A stretch of DNA of 64,000 nt from Nitrobacter sp035546855 (GTDB lineage Bacteria; Pseudomonadota; Alphaproteobacteria; Rhizobiales; Xanthobacteraceae). This document shows, one piece after another, positions 1-8,306 of the stretch. The notes beneath the pieces are model-generated. The model searched no databases and was not told where the DNA came from. It saw only the letters and a list, made by a program, of their open reading frames with translations. Every line of letters starts with the position of its first letter. The first letter of the stretch is position 1. The position numbers were made by a program, and so were the translations under genes. The stretch spans positions 1 through 64,000 of the forward strand of contig DASZVY010000054.1 in the NCBI GenBank assembly GCA_035546855.1. The letters are read 5' to 3'.

Positions 1-446
1 GCCAGCGACGTGAGATTCCGGTCCCGGCCTTCCGAATAGATGATCGTCGGACGCAGGATGGTCCAGGCCACGCCGGCGCGTTCACATGTCTCTGCGATCG
101 TTCGCTCGGCCCGCTCGAGGCTCTGCAGGAACGTGCGCTCGGACTCGATCTCGCTGTCGAGTTTGGTCAGGATGCTGGTGGAGGTGAAGGCGACAAGGCG
201 CTTAAACGGGGTTCGCAGCAATACCGGCAGTGCTGCCGCGAGCAGGGACGCGTCGGCCGTGCAATACAGCGTGTCGAAGGCAGGGAGCTGCAGTGCTTCC
301 GGATGCAGCAGATCGCCCTGACGCCATTCGATATGGCCGGCGGCCCGCGCCGCCCGCGACAACGCAAGAGGGCGTTGATGGCGTGCGAGACGCTCGACGA
401 TATGGCCGCCGACGAGACCGGATGCGCCGATCACCAGATCAGTCAT
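1..446 (-). CDS. NAD(P)-binding epimerase/dehydratase-like protein, C-terminus cut by window edge
   Basis: The reverse strand from the ATG at 446 stays open to the window edge, giving about 148 residues. The N-terminus begins MTDLVIGASGLVGGHIVERL, a Rossmann nucleotide-binding motif of the extended short-chain dehydrogenase class. Later parts read LVAFTSTSI (the beta-strand with the active-site Ser/Thr region) and WTILRPTIIYSEGRDRN, typical of atypical NAD-dependent epimerases. The substrate cannot be told. The gene is on the same strand as the small lipoprotein gene upstream and could share its transcript. The product is incomplete only because the window ends. Confidence 0.8.
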   Translation of the reverse strand, partial: MTDLVIGASGLVGGHIVERLARHQRPLALSRAARAAGHIEWRQGDLLHPEALQLPAFDTLYCTADASLLAAALPVLLRTPFKRLVAFTSTSILTKLDSEIESERTFLQSLERAERTIAETCERAGVAWTILRPTIIYSEGRDRNLTSL

Positions 447-546
447 GGAATGAGGTCCTGCGCGTCACTTCGTCACGTCGGCGGCGTGCGGATCACCAAA
501 TGGTCGTTTCAAGACGGTTGTCGCGGCGCGGTCCGGCCGGCGCCAT

Positions 547-810
547 TCAACGGACGGCGTCACTCGAGGCTCCGGTGGCCGGCTTGGCGGTCATGTTCTG
601 CTCCTGCGCCTGCCGGCGCTTCATCTCCTGGTCATAAGCCGCCGTACCGGGACGTGGCGGTGCATCCGGCGGGAGACCGCCAGCCCACTGGGGCAGGTGA
701 TCGTCCATCGCAGCGGCGAGGTGCGAATTGATTGAGGCGCAGCCGCCAAGGCCGGCGGACAACAATCCCAAACCGAGAACGATGATCAAGATATATCGAG
801 GATGCTGCAT
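547..810 (-). CDS. Small outer-membrane-type lipoprotein, function unknown
   Basis: An 87-residue protein starting MQHPRYILIIVLGLGLLSAG and followed by a lipobox LGGC with Cys24 as the lipidation site. Ala at +2 after the Cys does not signal inner-membrane retention, so the outer membrane is the expected location. The mature part is hydrophilic, with a Pro-rich stretch (LPPDAPPRPGTAAYDQEMKRRQ) and no domain I recognise. The lipobox and its placement make this a real gene rather than a chance frame. Its neighbour on the same strand is the truncated epimerase. No function can be assigned. Confidence 0.7.
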   Translation of the reverse strand: MQHPRYILIIVLGLGLLSAGLGGCASINSHLAAAMDDHLPQWAGGLPPDAPPRPGTAAYDQEMKRRQAQEQNMTAKPATGASSDAVR

Positions 811-1095
811 CGGTGGCCAACTATATCAATTCGGGAAATCCGTCGCGGATATACGGAGGCCAGCTTCTGTCGCCGATTTGTCGGTTTTACGGCGTGGCCC
901 AATGCGGGATTTTGTTGATCGCGCACCATGAGCATTCATTTCTCTCGAGCATACGTTTCAGGGCGTGAACGAGTCCATAGTCGAGTTGACAAGCGCAACA
1001 TCCTGATGGCCATGGCAGGGACAGGAATTTCGGCTAAAGTGCGCACAAGAAAAGTCTGCACAGTTCAATACATGAAACCGATCAGGGGAGGGTCA
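811..1095. other. Intergenic region between divergent lipoprotein and ABC importer genes
   Basis: About 285 bases that must hold the promoters of two divergent transcription units. I see no convincing sigma-70 pair, PHO box, CtrA site or long inverted repeat. The last bases before the importer gene contain a purine-rich ribosome-binding stretch (gggaggg) that favours the ATG at 1096. Confidence 0.5.
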
Positions 1096-2274
1096 ATGTC
1101 CATCGCGAAATTTGTGTGCGGAGCCGCAGCCGCGGCCGCTTTGATGAGTGCGTCCGCCCTGACCGCGGCGCATGCCGAGGATACCGTCAAGATCGGCCTC
1201 ATCCTGCCGATGACCGGCGGTCAGGCGTCCACCGGCAAGCAGATCGACAACGCGGTGAAGCTCTACATGCAGCAGCATGGCGACACCGTCGCCGGCAAGA
1301 AGGTGGAGGTCATTCTGAGGGATGACGCGGCCGTGCCGGACAACACCAAGCGGCTGACGCAGGAATTGATCGTCAACGACAAGGTCAGCATCATCGCCGG
1401 CTTCGGCATCACGCCCTCGGCGTTTGCGGCCGCACCGCTCGCAACCCAGGCCAAGATTCCTGAAATCGTCATGGCGGCAGGCACCTCGATCATCACCGAA
1501 AAGTCGCCTTATATCGTGCGCACGAGCTTCACGCTGGGGCAATCCTCGACCATCATCGGCGACTGGGCCGTCAAGAACGGCATCAAGAAGGTCGCGACGC
1601 TGACCTCCGACTATGCGCCCGGCAATGACGCGCTGAAATTCTTCAAGGCGCATTTCACGGCCGGCGGCGGCCAGATCGTCGAGGAGGTCAAGGTGCCCTT
1701 GGCCAATCCGGATTTCGCGCCGTTCCTGCAGCGCATGAAGGATTCGAAGCCCGACGCCATGTTCGTGTTCGTGCCGGCCGGACAGGGCGGCAACTTCATG
1801 AAGCAGTATGCCGAGCGCGGGCTCGACAAGAGCGGCATCAAGGTCATCGGCCCGGGCGACGTCATGGATGACGATCTCCTTAACAACATGGGCGACGCCG
1901 CGCTCGGCGTGGTGACCGCGCATATCTATTCGGCGGCGCATCCTTCGCAGGCGAACAAGGACTTTGTCGCGGCCTACAAGAAAGCCTTCAACCAGCGCCC
2001 CGGCTTCATGGCCGTCGGCGGCTATGACGGCATTCACCTGATCTACGCCGCGCTGCAGAAGACCGGCGGCAAGGCCGATGGCGACTCCCTGGTCGCGGCG
2101 ATGAAGGGCATGAAGTGGGAAAGCCCCCGTGGGCCGATCTCGATTGATCCCGACACCCGCGACATCATCCAGAACGTCTATATCCGCAAGGTCGAAAAGA
2201 AGGACGGCGAACTCTGGAACATGGAGTTCGAAACTTTCAAGGACGTGAAGGATCCCGGCAAGACGAAGAAGTGA
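1096..2274 (+). CDS. ABC transporter substrate-binding protein, branched-chain amino acid (HAAT/LivK) type
   Basis: A 392-residue periplasmic binding protein. The start at 1096 follows a gggaggg ribosome-binding site and gives a clean Sec signal peptide, MSIAKFVCGAAAAAALMSAS, with cleavage expected after AHA (residue 27). The mature protein starts DTVKIGLILPMTGGQASTGK, the typical opening of type I leucine-binding-like proteins. The frame stays open further upstream to 928, but that extension has no signal-peptide character. It is the first gene of a five-gene importer set, which also supplies two permeases and two ATPases. The ligand is not readable: members of this family bind branched-chain amino acids, aromatic acids, amides or urea. 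Confidence 0.92.
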   Translation: MSIAKFVCGAAAAAALMSASALTAAHAEDTVKIGLILPMTGGQASTGKQIDNAVKLYMQQHGDTVAGKKVEVILRDDAAVPDNTKRLTQELIVNDKVSIIAGFGITPSAFAAAPLATQAKIPEIVMAAGTSIITEKSPYIVRTSFTLGQSSTIIGDWAVKNGIKKVATLTSDYAPGNDALKFFKAHFTAGGGQIVEEVKVPLANPDFAPFLQRMKDSKPDAMFVFVPAGQGGNFMKQYAERGLDKSGIKVIGPGDVMDDDLLNNMGDAALGVVTAHIYSAAHPSQANKDFVAAYKKAFNQRPGFMAVGGYDGIHLIYAALQKTGGKADGDSLVAAMKGMKWESPRGPISIDPDTRDIIQNVYIRKVEKKDGELWNMEFETFKDVKDPGKTKK

Positions 2275-2290
2275 TCGTTCAACACGCTGG

Positions 2291-2403
2291 CCGTCATCCT
2301 GAGGTGCGAGCCGCTATTGCTGCGAGCCTCGAAGGATGGCGGCGATTGCATCGCGCTGTCGCCCTTCGAGGGCCGCGAGGATGCGGCCACCTCAGGACGA
2401 CGG
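2291..2403. repeat. Dispersed intergenic palindrome, cctgaggtg family
   Basis: Outer arms ccgtcatcctgaggtg (2291-2306) and cacctcaggacgacgg (2388-2403) are complementary at 15 of 16 positions. Inner arms include cctcgaaggatgg and a partial partner cccttcgagg. It lies between the binding-protein and permease genes of one operon. Palindromes of this kind are widespread between genes in Bradyrhizobium and its relatives. It would fold in the mRNA and could lower expression of the permease genes relative to the binding protein; that role is inferred. Confidence 0.7.
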
Positions 2404-2425
2404 CTATCGCCGTGAGCCAGTCAAC

Positions 2426-3295
2426 ATGACCTCGCTTTTCACCATCCTGTTCGATGGCGTTGCCTACGGCATGCTGCTGTTCGTGCTGGCGTGCGGACTG
2501 GCGGTGACGCTCGGCCTGATGAACTTCGTCAACCTCGCGCATGGCGCCTTCGCGGTGGCGGGCGGCTATGTCTGCGCGGTTCTGGTCAACCAGTCCGGCT
2601 GGCCGTTTTTCCTGGCGCTGCCGGTGGCCTTCGTTGTCAGTGCGCTCATCGGCCTCGTGCTCGAGCGCAGCCTTTATCGTCATCTCTACACCCGCAGTCA
2701 CCTCGATCAGGTGCTGTTCAGCATCGGTCTCGTGTTCATGGCGGTGGCGGCGGTCGACTACGTCATGGGATCGTCGCGCGTCTTCATCAAACTGCCAGCG
2801 ATGCTCGACGGCCAGATGGATGTGTTCGGCGTCGGCATCGGCCGCTACCGGCTGATGATCATCGTGATCTGCGGACTTCTGACCGTGGCGCTGCAGTTGA
2901 TCTTGTCGCGCACGCGGTTCGGCAGCCGGTTGCGCGCGGCGGTGGACGATCCACGCGCGGCCAGCGGCCTCGGCATCAATGTGCCGCAGGTCTTTGCCCT
3001 GACCTTCGCGTTCGGCTGCGGTCTTGCGGGCCTTGGCGGCGCATTGAGCGCTGAGATCCTCGGGCTTGATCCGTATTTTCCGCTCAAATTCATGATCTAC
3101 TTCCTGATCGTCGTCACGGTCGGCGGCTCGTCGAGTATCACGGGGCCATTCCTCGCCTCGCTGCTGCTCGGCATCGGCGATGTTGCCGGCAAGTACTACG
3201 TGCCGAAGCTCGGGCCGTTCATCATCTATGCCATCATGATCGCGATCCTGCTCTGGCGTCCGAACGGCCTGTTCGGCCGCACCGCGGCGCGCTGA
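2426..3295 (+). CDS. livH: Branched-chain amino acid-type ABC transporter permease, LivH-like
   Basis: A 289-residue integral membrane protein, usual for LivH. It begins MTSLFTILFDGVAYGMLLFV and continues with LGLMNFVNLAHGAFAVAGGY, the conserved LivH motif. About eight hydrophobic segments follow. The late motif FLIVVTVGGSSSITGPF matches the cytoplasmic coupling loop of the family. An in-frame ATG at 2336 exists, but the extra 30 residues are charged and overlap the palindromic repeat, so 2426 is preferred. It ends one base before the next gene's start, which indicates translational coupling. It forms the translocation pore with the LivM-like protein. Confidence 0.93.
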   Translation: MTSLFTILFDGVAYGMLLFVLACGLAVTLGLMNFVNLAHGAFAVAGGYVCAVLVNQSGWPFFLALPVAFVVSALIGLVLERSLYRHLYTRSHLDQVLFSIGLVFMAVAAVDYVMGSSRVFIKLPAMLDGQMDVFGVGIGRYRLMIIVICGLLTVALQLILSRTRFGSRLRAAVDDPRAASGLGINVPQVFALTFAFGCGLAGLGGALSAEILGLDPYFPLKFMIYFLIVVTVGGSSSITGPFLASLLLGIGDVAGKYYVPKLGPFIIYAIMIAILLWRPNGLFGRTAAR

Positions 3296-3296
3296 C

Positions 3297-4319
3297 ATGG
3301 TCGCGGTCCCCGATATGTCCGAGCATGCGGCGCGCTGGCGGCCGGCCGAGATCGTGTTCTGGATCGGGCTCCTGGCGTGCGGCTTCCTGTTTCCATCGCG
3401 CTATCTGATCATGACCGAGATCCTGCGGCTTGGATTGTTCGCGCTCTCGCTCGATCTGATTTTGGGTTACGCCGGCATCGTCTCGCTCGGGCATGCCGCC
3501 TTTTTCGGCATCGGCGCCTATTCCGCCGGGCTGTTGGCTTTGAACGGCTATCTCCCGGAGCCGGTGCTGGCGCTGATCGCGGCCGGGTTGATTGCCGCGG
3601 TGGTCGGTTTCTTCACCAGTTTCCTGGTCATCCGCGGCGTCGACCTGACCCGCCTGATGGTCACGCTCGGCATCGCGTTGCTGCTGGAGGCACTGGCGGA
3701 AAAGTTCTCCGACATCACCGGCGGCACCGACGGCCTGCAAGGCATCGTCATCCAGCCGGTCCTTGGGCTTTTCGCGTTCGACATCTACGGCAAGGTCGGC
3801 TTCTTCTATGCGCTCGCGGTGCTGTTCGTGCTATTCCTGCTGGCGCGCATCATCGTCCACTCGCCTTTCGGCCTGTCGCTGCGGGCGATCCGCAACAATC
3901 CGCTGCGGGCGGCGGCGATCGGCATTCCCGTGAACCGGCGGCTGGTGGCGATCTACACGCTGGCTGCGTTCTATGGCGGCGTCGCCGGCGCGCTGTTCAC
4001 GCAGACCACGGCGCTGGCCTCCCTCGACGTGTTCTCGTTCGAGCGCTCCGCCGACCTGATGCTGGTGCTGGTGCTCGGCGGCACGGGTTATCTCTATGGG
4101 GGGCTGATCGGCGCGGTCATCTTCAAGGTGCTGCAGGACGTGTTCTCGTCGATCACGCCGCAGTACTGGCAGTTCTGGATCGGCCTCGTGTTCGTCGTGG
4201 TCGTCCTGATCGGGCGAGAGCGGCTGCATCGCTGGGTCTTGTGGCTGCCGAAGCAGGCCATGCAGCACTTCGGCAAGCGCAAGGGCGTCGCTTCGATTCC
4301 GAGCGGTGATGCGCCATGA
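3297..4319 (+). CDS. livM: Branched-chain amino acid-type ABC transporter permease, LivM-like
   Basis: A 340-residue multi-spanning protein with the LivM hallmark LILGYAGIVSLGHAAFFGIG and the coupling-loop region LMLVLVLGGTGYLYGGLIGA. The length fits the short form of LivM. The start at 3297 lies immediately after the LivH stop, and the 3' end overlaps the ATPase gene by four bases (ATGA). A slightly later start at 3315 is possible. It pairs with the LivH-like protein in the inner membrane. Substrate identity depends on the binding protein and is unknown. Confidence 0.93.
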   Translation: MVAVPDMSEHAARWRPAEIVFWIGLLACGFLFPSRYLIMTEILRLGLFALSLDLILGYAGIVSLGHAAFFGIGAYSAGLLALNGYLPEPVLALIAAGLIAAVVGFFTSFLVIRGVDLTRLMVTLGIALLLEALAEKFSDITGGTDGLQGIVIQPVLGLFAFDIYGKVGFFYALAVLFVLFLLARIIVHSPFGLSLRAIRNNPLRAAAIGIPVNRRLVAIYTLAAFYGGVAGALFTQTTALASLDVFSFERSADLMLVLVLGGTGYLYGGLIGAVIFKVLQDVFSSITPQYWQFWIGLVFVVVVLIGRERLHRWVLWLPKQAMQHFGKRKGVASIPSGDAP

Positions 4320-5060
4320 CCGTTGCGCTCGAAACCATCGGCTTGAACAAGCATTTCGGCGGCCTCGCCGTGACCCGCGATCTGTCGCTGCGGGTCGCGG
4401 CCGGTGCGCGCCATGCGCTGATCGGCCCCAACGGCGCCGGCAAGACTACGGTCATCAATCTTCTGACCGGCGTGCTGAAGCCGAACGGTGGCCGCATCCT
4501 GCTCGAAGGCAACGATATCACGGCGCTGCCGGTGCATACCCGCGTGCTGCGCGGCCTGTCGCGCACGTTCCAGATCAATCAGCTCTATCCCGACCTGACG
4601 CCGCTCGAGACCGTGGGCCTCGCGGTGTCCGAGCGGCTCGGGCACGGCGGCGACTGGTGGCGGCGCATGGGAACGCGCCCCGCCGTCAATGACGAGATCG
4701 CCGACAACCTCGCGCGGTTTCACCTGATCGACGTCATGAACGAGAAGACCGCGACGCTGCCTTACGGCAAGCAGCGCCTGCTCGAGATTGCGGTCGCGAT
4801 CGCGACCAAACCGCGCGTGCTGCTGCTCGATGAACCCGCCGCCGGCGTTCCCGAAAGCGAACGCCACGACATTCTTGCCGCGGTCGGTGCGCTGCCGCGC
4901 GATGTGACCGTGCTCCTGATCGAGCATGACATGGACCTCGTGTTTTCCTTTGCGGATCGCATTTCGGTGCTGGTGGCGGGGGCGTTGCTGGTCGAGGGAA
5001 CGCCCGACGAGGTGGCGCGCGATCCCCAGGTCAAGGCCGTCTATCTCGGGGAGGGTGCCG

Positions 5061-5068
<8 letters not shown>
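4316..5068 (+). CDS. livG: ABC transporter ATP-binding protein, LivG-like
   Basis: A 250-residue ATPase. Walker A is GPNGAGKTT, Walker B is VLLLDEPAAGV, and the H-loop lies in LLIEHDMDLVF. The signature region is unusual: where LSGG is expected it reads LPYGKQRLLEIA, which is normal for LivG-type subunits. Two lines of context support the call: a four-base ATGA overlap with the permease gene and an eight-base overlap with the following ATPase. It energises uptake through the LivH/LivM pair together with LivF. Confidence 0.92.
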
Positions 5069-5771
<703 letters not shown>

Positions 5772-5785
5772 AAGCCTGTCTGAGA

Positions 5786-5934
5786 CGTCATTGCGAGAAG
5801 GATCCGGATCGGTGCTTGTCCGGGCACGGACTCCGCGACGACGCAATCCAGTTCGTCCTTGTCGCCTCTGGATTGCGTCGTGTAGCCTGTCATCGGACCG
5901 CGCGTTGCACCGACCCGTTGGTTCGCAATGACGG
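5786..5934. repeat. Dispersed intergenic palindrome, cgtcattgcgag / gcaatccag family
   Basis: Outer arms cgtcattgcgag (5786-5797) and ttcgcaatgacgg (5922-5934) face each other, and an inner pair gacgcaatccag / ctggattgcgtcgt lies between them. The whole 149-bp block has no ORF of its own. Elements with these arms are very common between genes in Bradyrhizobium and Rhodopseudomonas genomes. It separates the importer operon from the MetE-like gene and may act as a transcript end. Confidence 0.7.
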
Positions 5935-5962
5935 TTGACAGCTAAAATACTGCGAGGAAGAA

Positions 5963-7081
5963 ATGCAAAGAACGAAACCGCCATTCCGCGCCGATGAAGT
6001 CGGCAGCCTGCTGCGGCCTCCGAAAATCAAGGACGCGCGCGCTGCGCTCGAGAAGGGCGAGATTTCCGCGGCCGACCTGCGCAAGGTCGAGGACATGGAA
6101 ATCGAGAAGGTCGTTCACAAGCAGGCCTCGATCGGCCTCAAGCTTGCGACCGACGGCGAGTTTCGCCGCTCGTGGTGGCACTTCGACTTTCTCAAAAGTC
6201 TGACCGGCTGCGAGCTGTTTCATCCCGAACTCGGCATCCAGTTCGCGGGCGTGCAGACCCGTCATGACGCCGTGCGCGTGATCGGGAAGATCGACTTCCC
6301 CGAGTCCCATCCGATGCTCGACCATTTCCGCTTCCTCAAGACGCACGCGGACGCCGCCGGCGTCGTCGCCAAGATGACGATCCCGTCGCCGGCCGTGCTG
6401 CACTTCCGCGGCGGGCGCAACCTGATTTCGAAGCAGGTCTATCCCGATCTCGAGCCGTTCTTCGAGGATCTCGGCAAGACCTATCGCAAGGCGGTCAAGG
6501 CGTTCTATGACGCCGGCTGTCGCTACCTGCAGTTCGACGACACTGTCTGGGCCTATCTCTGCTCGCAGGAGGAACTGCAGAAATCGCGCGAGCGCGGCGA
6601 CAACCCCGACGTCCTGCAGGAGATCTACGCCCGCGTCATCAACTATGCCATCGCGGAACGGCCAGCGGACATGGTCATCACGACGCACGTCTGCCGCGGC
6701 AACTTCCGCTCGACCTGGATTTCGTCGGGCGGCTACGAGCCGGTGGCCGAGACACTGCTCGGCAAGATCAACTACGACGGCTATTTCCTCGAATACGATT
6801 CCGACCGCGCCGGCGGCTTCGAGCCGCTGCGTTTCCTGCCCAAGGGCAACAAGATCGTTGTGGTCGGCGTCATCACTTCCAAATTCGGCGAACTGGAGAA
6901 GAAGGACCACATCAAGCGGCGTCTGGACGAGGCGGCGCAGTTCGCGCCGCTGGACCAGCTCGCGATCTCTCCGCAATGCGGCTTTGCCTCGACGGAAGAG
7001 GGCAATGTCCTGAGCGAGGACGAGCAGTGGGCCAAGCTGCGGCTTGCGGTCGAGATCGCCGACGAGGTGTGGGGGCGCTGA
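5963..7081 (+). CDS. Cobalamin-independent methionine synthase (MetE C-terminal domain)-like protein, YxjG/YxjH type
   Basis: A 372-residue single-domain relative of the catalytic half of MetE. It opens with FRADEVGSLLRPPKIKDARA, the usual N-terminus of the YxjG group. The expected metal ligands are visible: His and Cys in TTHVCRGN and the late Cys in ISPQCGFAS. MetE itself is about twice this length, so the folate-polyglutamate domain is absent. Such proteins may transfer methyl groups to homocysteine or to a related thiol from another donor; the real substrate is not known. A ribosome-binding stretch aggaagaa precedes the ATG. The gene appears to stand alone. Confidence 0.85.
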   Translation: MQRTKPPFRADEVGSLLRPPKIKDARAALEKGEISAADLRKVEDMEIEKVVHKQASIGLKLATDGEFRRSWWHFDFLKSLTGCELFHPELGIQFAGVQTRHDAVRVIGKIDFPESHPMLDHFRFLKTHADAAGVVAKMTIPSPAVLHFRGGRNLISKQVYPDLEPFFEDLGKTYRKAVKAFYDAGCRYLQFDDTVWAYLCSQEELQKSRERGDNPDVLQEIYARVINYAIAERPADMVITTHVCRGNFRSTWISSGGYEPVAETLLGKINYDGYFLEYDSDRAGGFEPLRFLPKGNKIVVVGVITSKFGELEKKDHIKRRLDEAAQFAPLDQLAISPQCGFASTEEGNVLSEDEQWAKLRLAVEIADEVWGR

Positions 7082-7091
7082 ACAGGCGTCT

Positions 7092-7133
7092 TCGGTCGTT
7101 CCCGAGAGCCGCTGATGCGGTCTTCGGGAATGA
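7092..7133. repeat. Short imperfect palindrome downstream of the MetE-like gene
   Basis: The arms cgttcccgaga and tcttcgggaatgacg face each other across about a dozen bases. This resembles a short form of the dispersed intergenic palindromes elsewhere in the window. It has no T-run, so it is at best a weak transcript end. Confidence 0.35.
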
Positions 7134-7164
7134 CGACGAGAGACTTTTCGGATGTCCTGTTAGA

Positions 7165-7219
7165 GATCGTTAGCGAACCGTCCTTATGATCGGGCGGCAG
7201 AACCCTAACGATCCCTTAA
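7165..7219. promoter_or_regulatory. Inverted repeat next to the start of the glycosyltransferase gene
   Basis: Arms gatcgttag (7165-7173) and ctaacgatc (7205-7213) are perfectly complementary nine-mers separated by 31 bases. The right arm ends four bases before the ribosome-binding site aagga (7218-7222) of the gene at 7229. It could be an operator dyad or a leader hairpin near the ribosome-binding site; nothing in the sequence decides between them. Confidence 0.35.
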
Positions 7220-7228
7220 GGATGTTCG

Positions 7229-8263
7229 ATGTCGGCGGTGCCGGATCTGAAGCGCCCAGCGGGCCAGCGCGGCGATCTCGCCAGCATGGCGCAGGCGCTG
7301 CACGAGTTTGCCGAGCGCGAATTTCCCCGAGCCGAGGCGGCCCGGCCGCGCATCGCCGTCCTCGTGCCGTGCTTCAACGAGGAAGCCGCGGTTGCGCAAG
7401 TGGTCGCGGATTTCCGTGAGGCGCTCCCCGGCGCCGACGTCTACGTTTATGACAACAATTCCTCGGACCGCACCGCGGCGATCGCACGAGAGGCCGGCGC
7501 CGAGGTTCGCCGCGAGCGGCGGCAGGGCAAGGGGCACGTCGTGCGCCGCATGTTCGCGGACGTCGACGCCGACGTGTATGTGCTGGTCGACGGCGACGCG
7601 ACCTACGACGCCGCCAGCGCGCCGCGCATGATCGAGACGCTGACGCGCGACCATCTCGACATGGTGGTGGGTTTCCGTGTGGATCAGGCCGAGGCGGCCT
7701 ATCGTCCGGGACACCGCACCGGCAACAGGCTGCTGACCGGATTCCTGGCCATGGTCTTCGGTCAGGCCTTCAAGGATGTCTTGTCCGGCTATCGGGTGTT
7801 CTCCCGCCGCTTCGTCAAATCCTTCCCGGTCCTGTCCGACGGTTTTGAGATCGAAACCGAGCTCAGCGTTCACGCGCTGGAGCTCGCGATGCCAGTCGCG
7901 GAGATCGAGACGCCGTATTACGAACGGCCGCAGGGGTCGTTCAGCAAGCTCAATACCTGGCGCGACGGCTTTCGCATCCTGAACATGATGCTGAAGCTTT
8001 ATCGCACCGAAAAGCCGCTGCGCTTCTTCTCGATCATCGGCTTCTGCCTGATGGTGACCTCGATCGTTCTCGCGATCCCCGTGATCGTCACCTATCTCGA
8101 GCAAGGCATCGTGCCGCGGCTGCCGACGGCCGTACTGTCGATGGGGTTGACGATCCTGGCGATGCTGTCGGTCTCGTCGGGCCTCGTGCTCGACACCGTC
8201 ACGCGCGGGCGGCGCGAGATGAAGCTGCTCGCCTATTTGTCGCAGCCGGGTCCGCGCGACTGA
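7229..8263 (+). CDS. Family 2 glycosyltransferase, polyprenyl-phosphate sugar synthase-like, with C-terminal membrane anchor
   Basis: A 344-residue protein. Residues from about 46 read IAVLVPCFNEEAAVAQVV, the GT2 opening, and VYVLVDGDATYD holds the DxD-type metal motif. YRVFSRRFVKSFPVLSDGFE resembles dolichyl-phosphate mannose synthase relatives. Two hydrophobic segments at the C-terminus (FFSIIGFCLMVTSIVLAIPV and a later one near AVLSMGLTILAMLSVSSGLV) should anchor it in the inner membrane. The start at 7229 has aagga six bases upstream. It probably loads a sugar onto undecaprenyl phosphate, for use in surface glycan decoration; sugar and acceptor are inferred. It converges on the UDP-glucose dehydrogenase gene. 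Confidence 0.85.
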   Translation: MSAVPDLKRPAGQRGDLASMAQALHEFAEREFPRAEAARPRIAVLVPCFNEEAAVAQVVADFREALPGADVYVYDNNSSDRTAAIAREAGAEVRRERRQGKGHVVRRMFADVDADVYVLVDGDATYDAASAPRMIETLTRDHLDMVVGFRVDQAEAAYRPGHRTGNRLLTGFLAMVFGQAFKDVLSGYRVFSRRFVKSFPVLSDGFEIETELSVHALELAMPVAEIETPYYERPQGSFSKLNTWRDGFRILNMMLKLYRTEKPLRFFSIIGFCLMVTSIVLAIPVIVTYLEQGIVPRLPTAVLSMGLTILAMLSVSSGLVLDTVTRGRREMKLLAYLSQPGPRD

Positions 8264-8306
8264 CCGTGATCGCGCCACGCAATTCAGCGCCTTGAGAGAC
8301 CGTCGC

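Noticed and set aside
928..1095. Upstream extension of the importer binding protein
   Set aside because: It would bury the signal peptide 56 residues into the protein; the ATG at 1096 has gggaggg upstream.
7205..7219. CtrA site upstream of the GT2 gene
   Set aside because: It reads ctaa-N7-ttaa, one base off, and overlaps the ribosome-binding site, which is a poor position for a promoter element.
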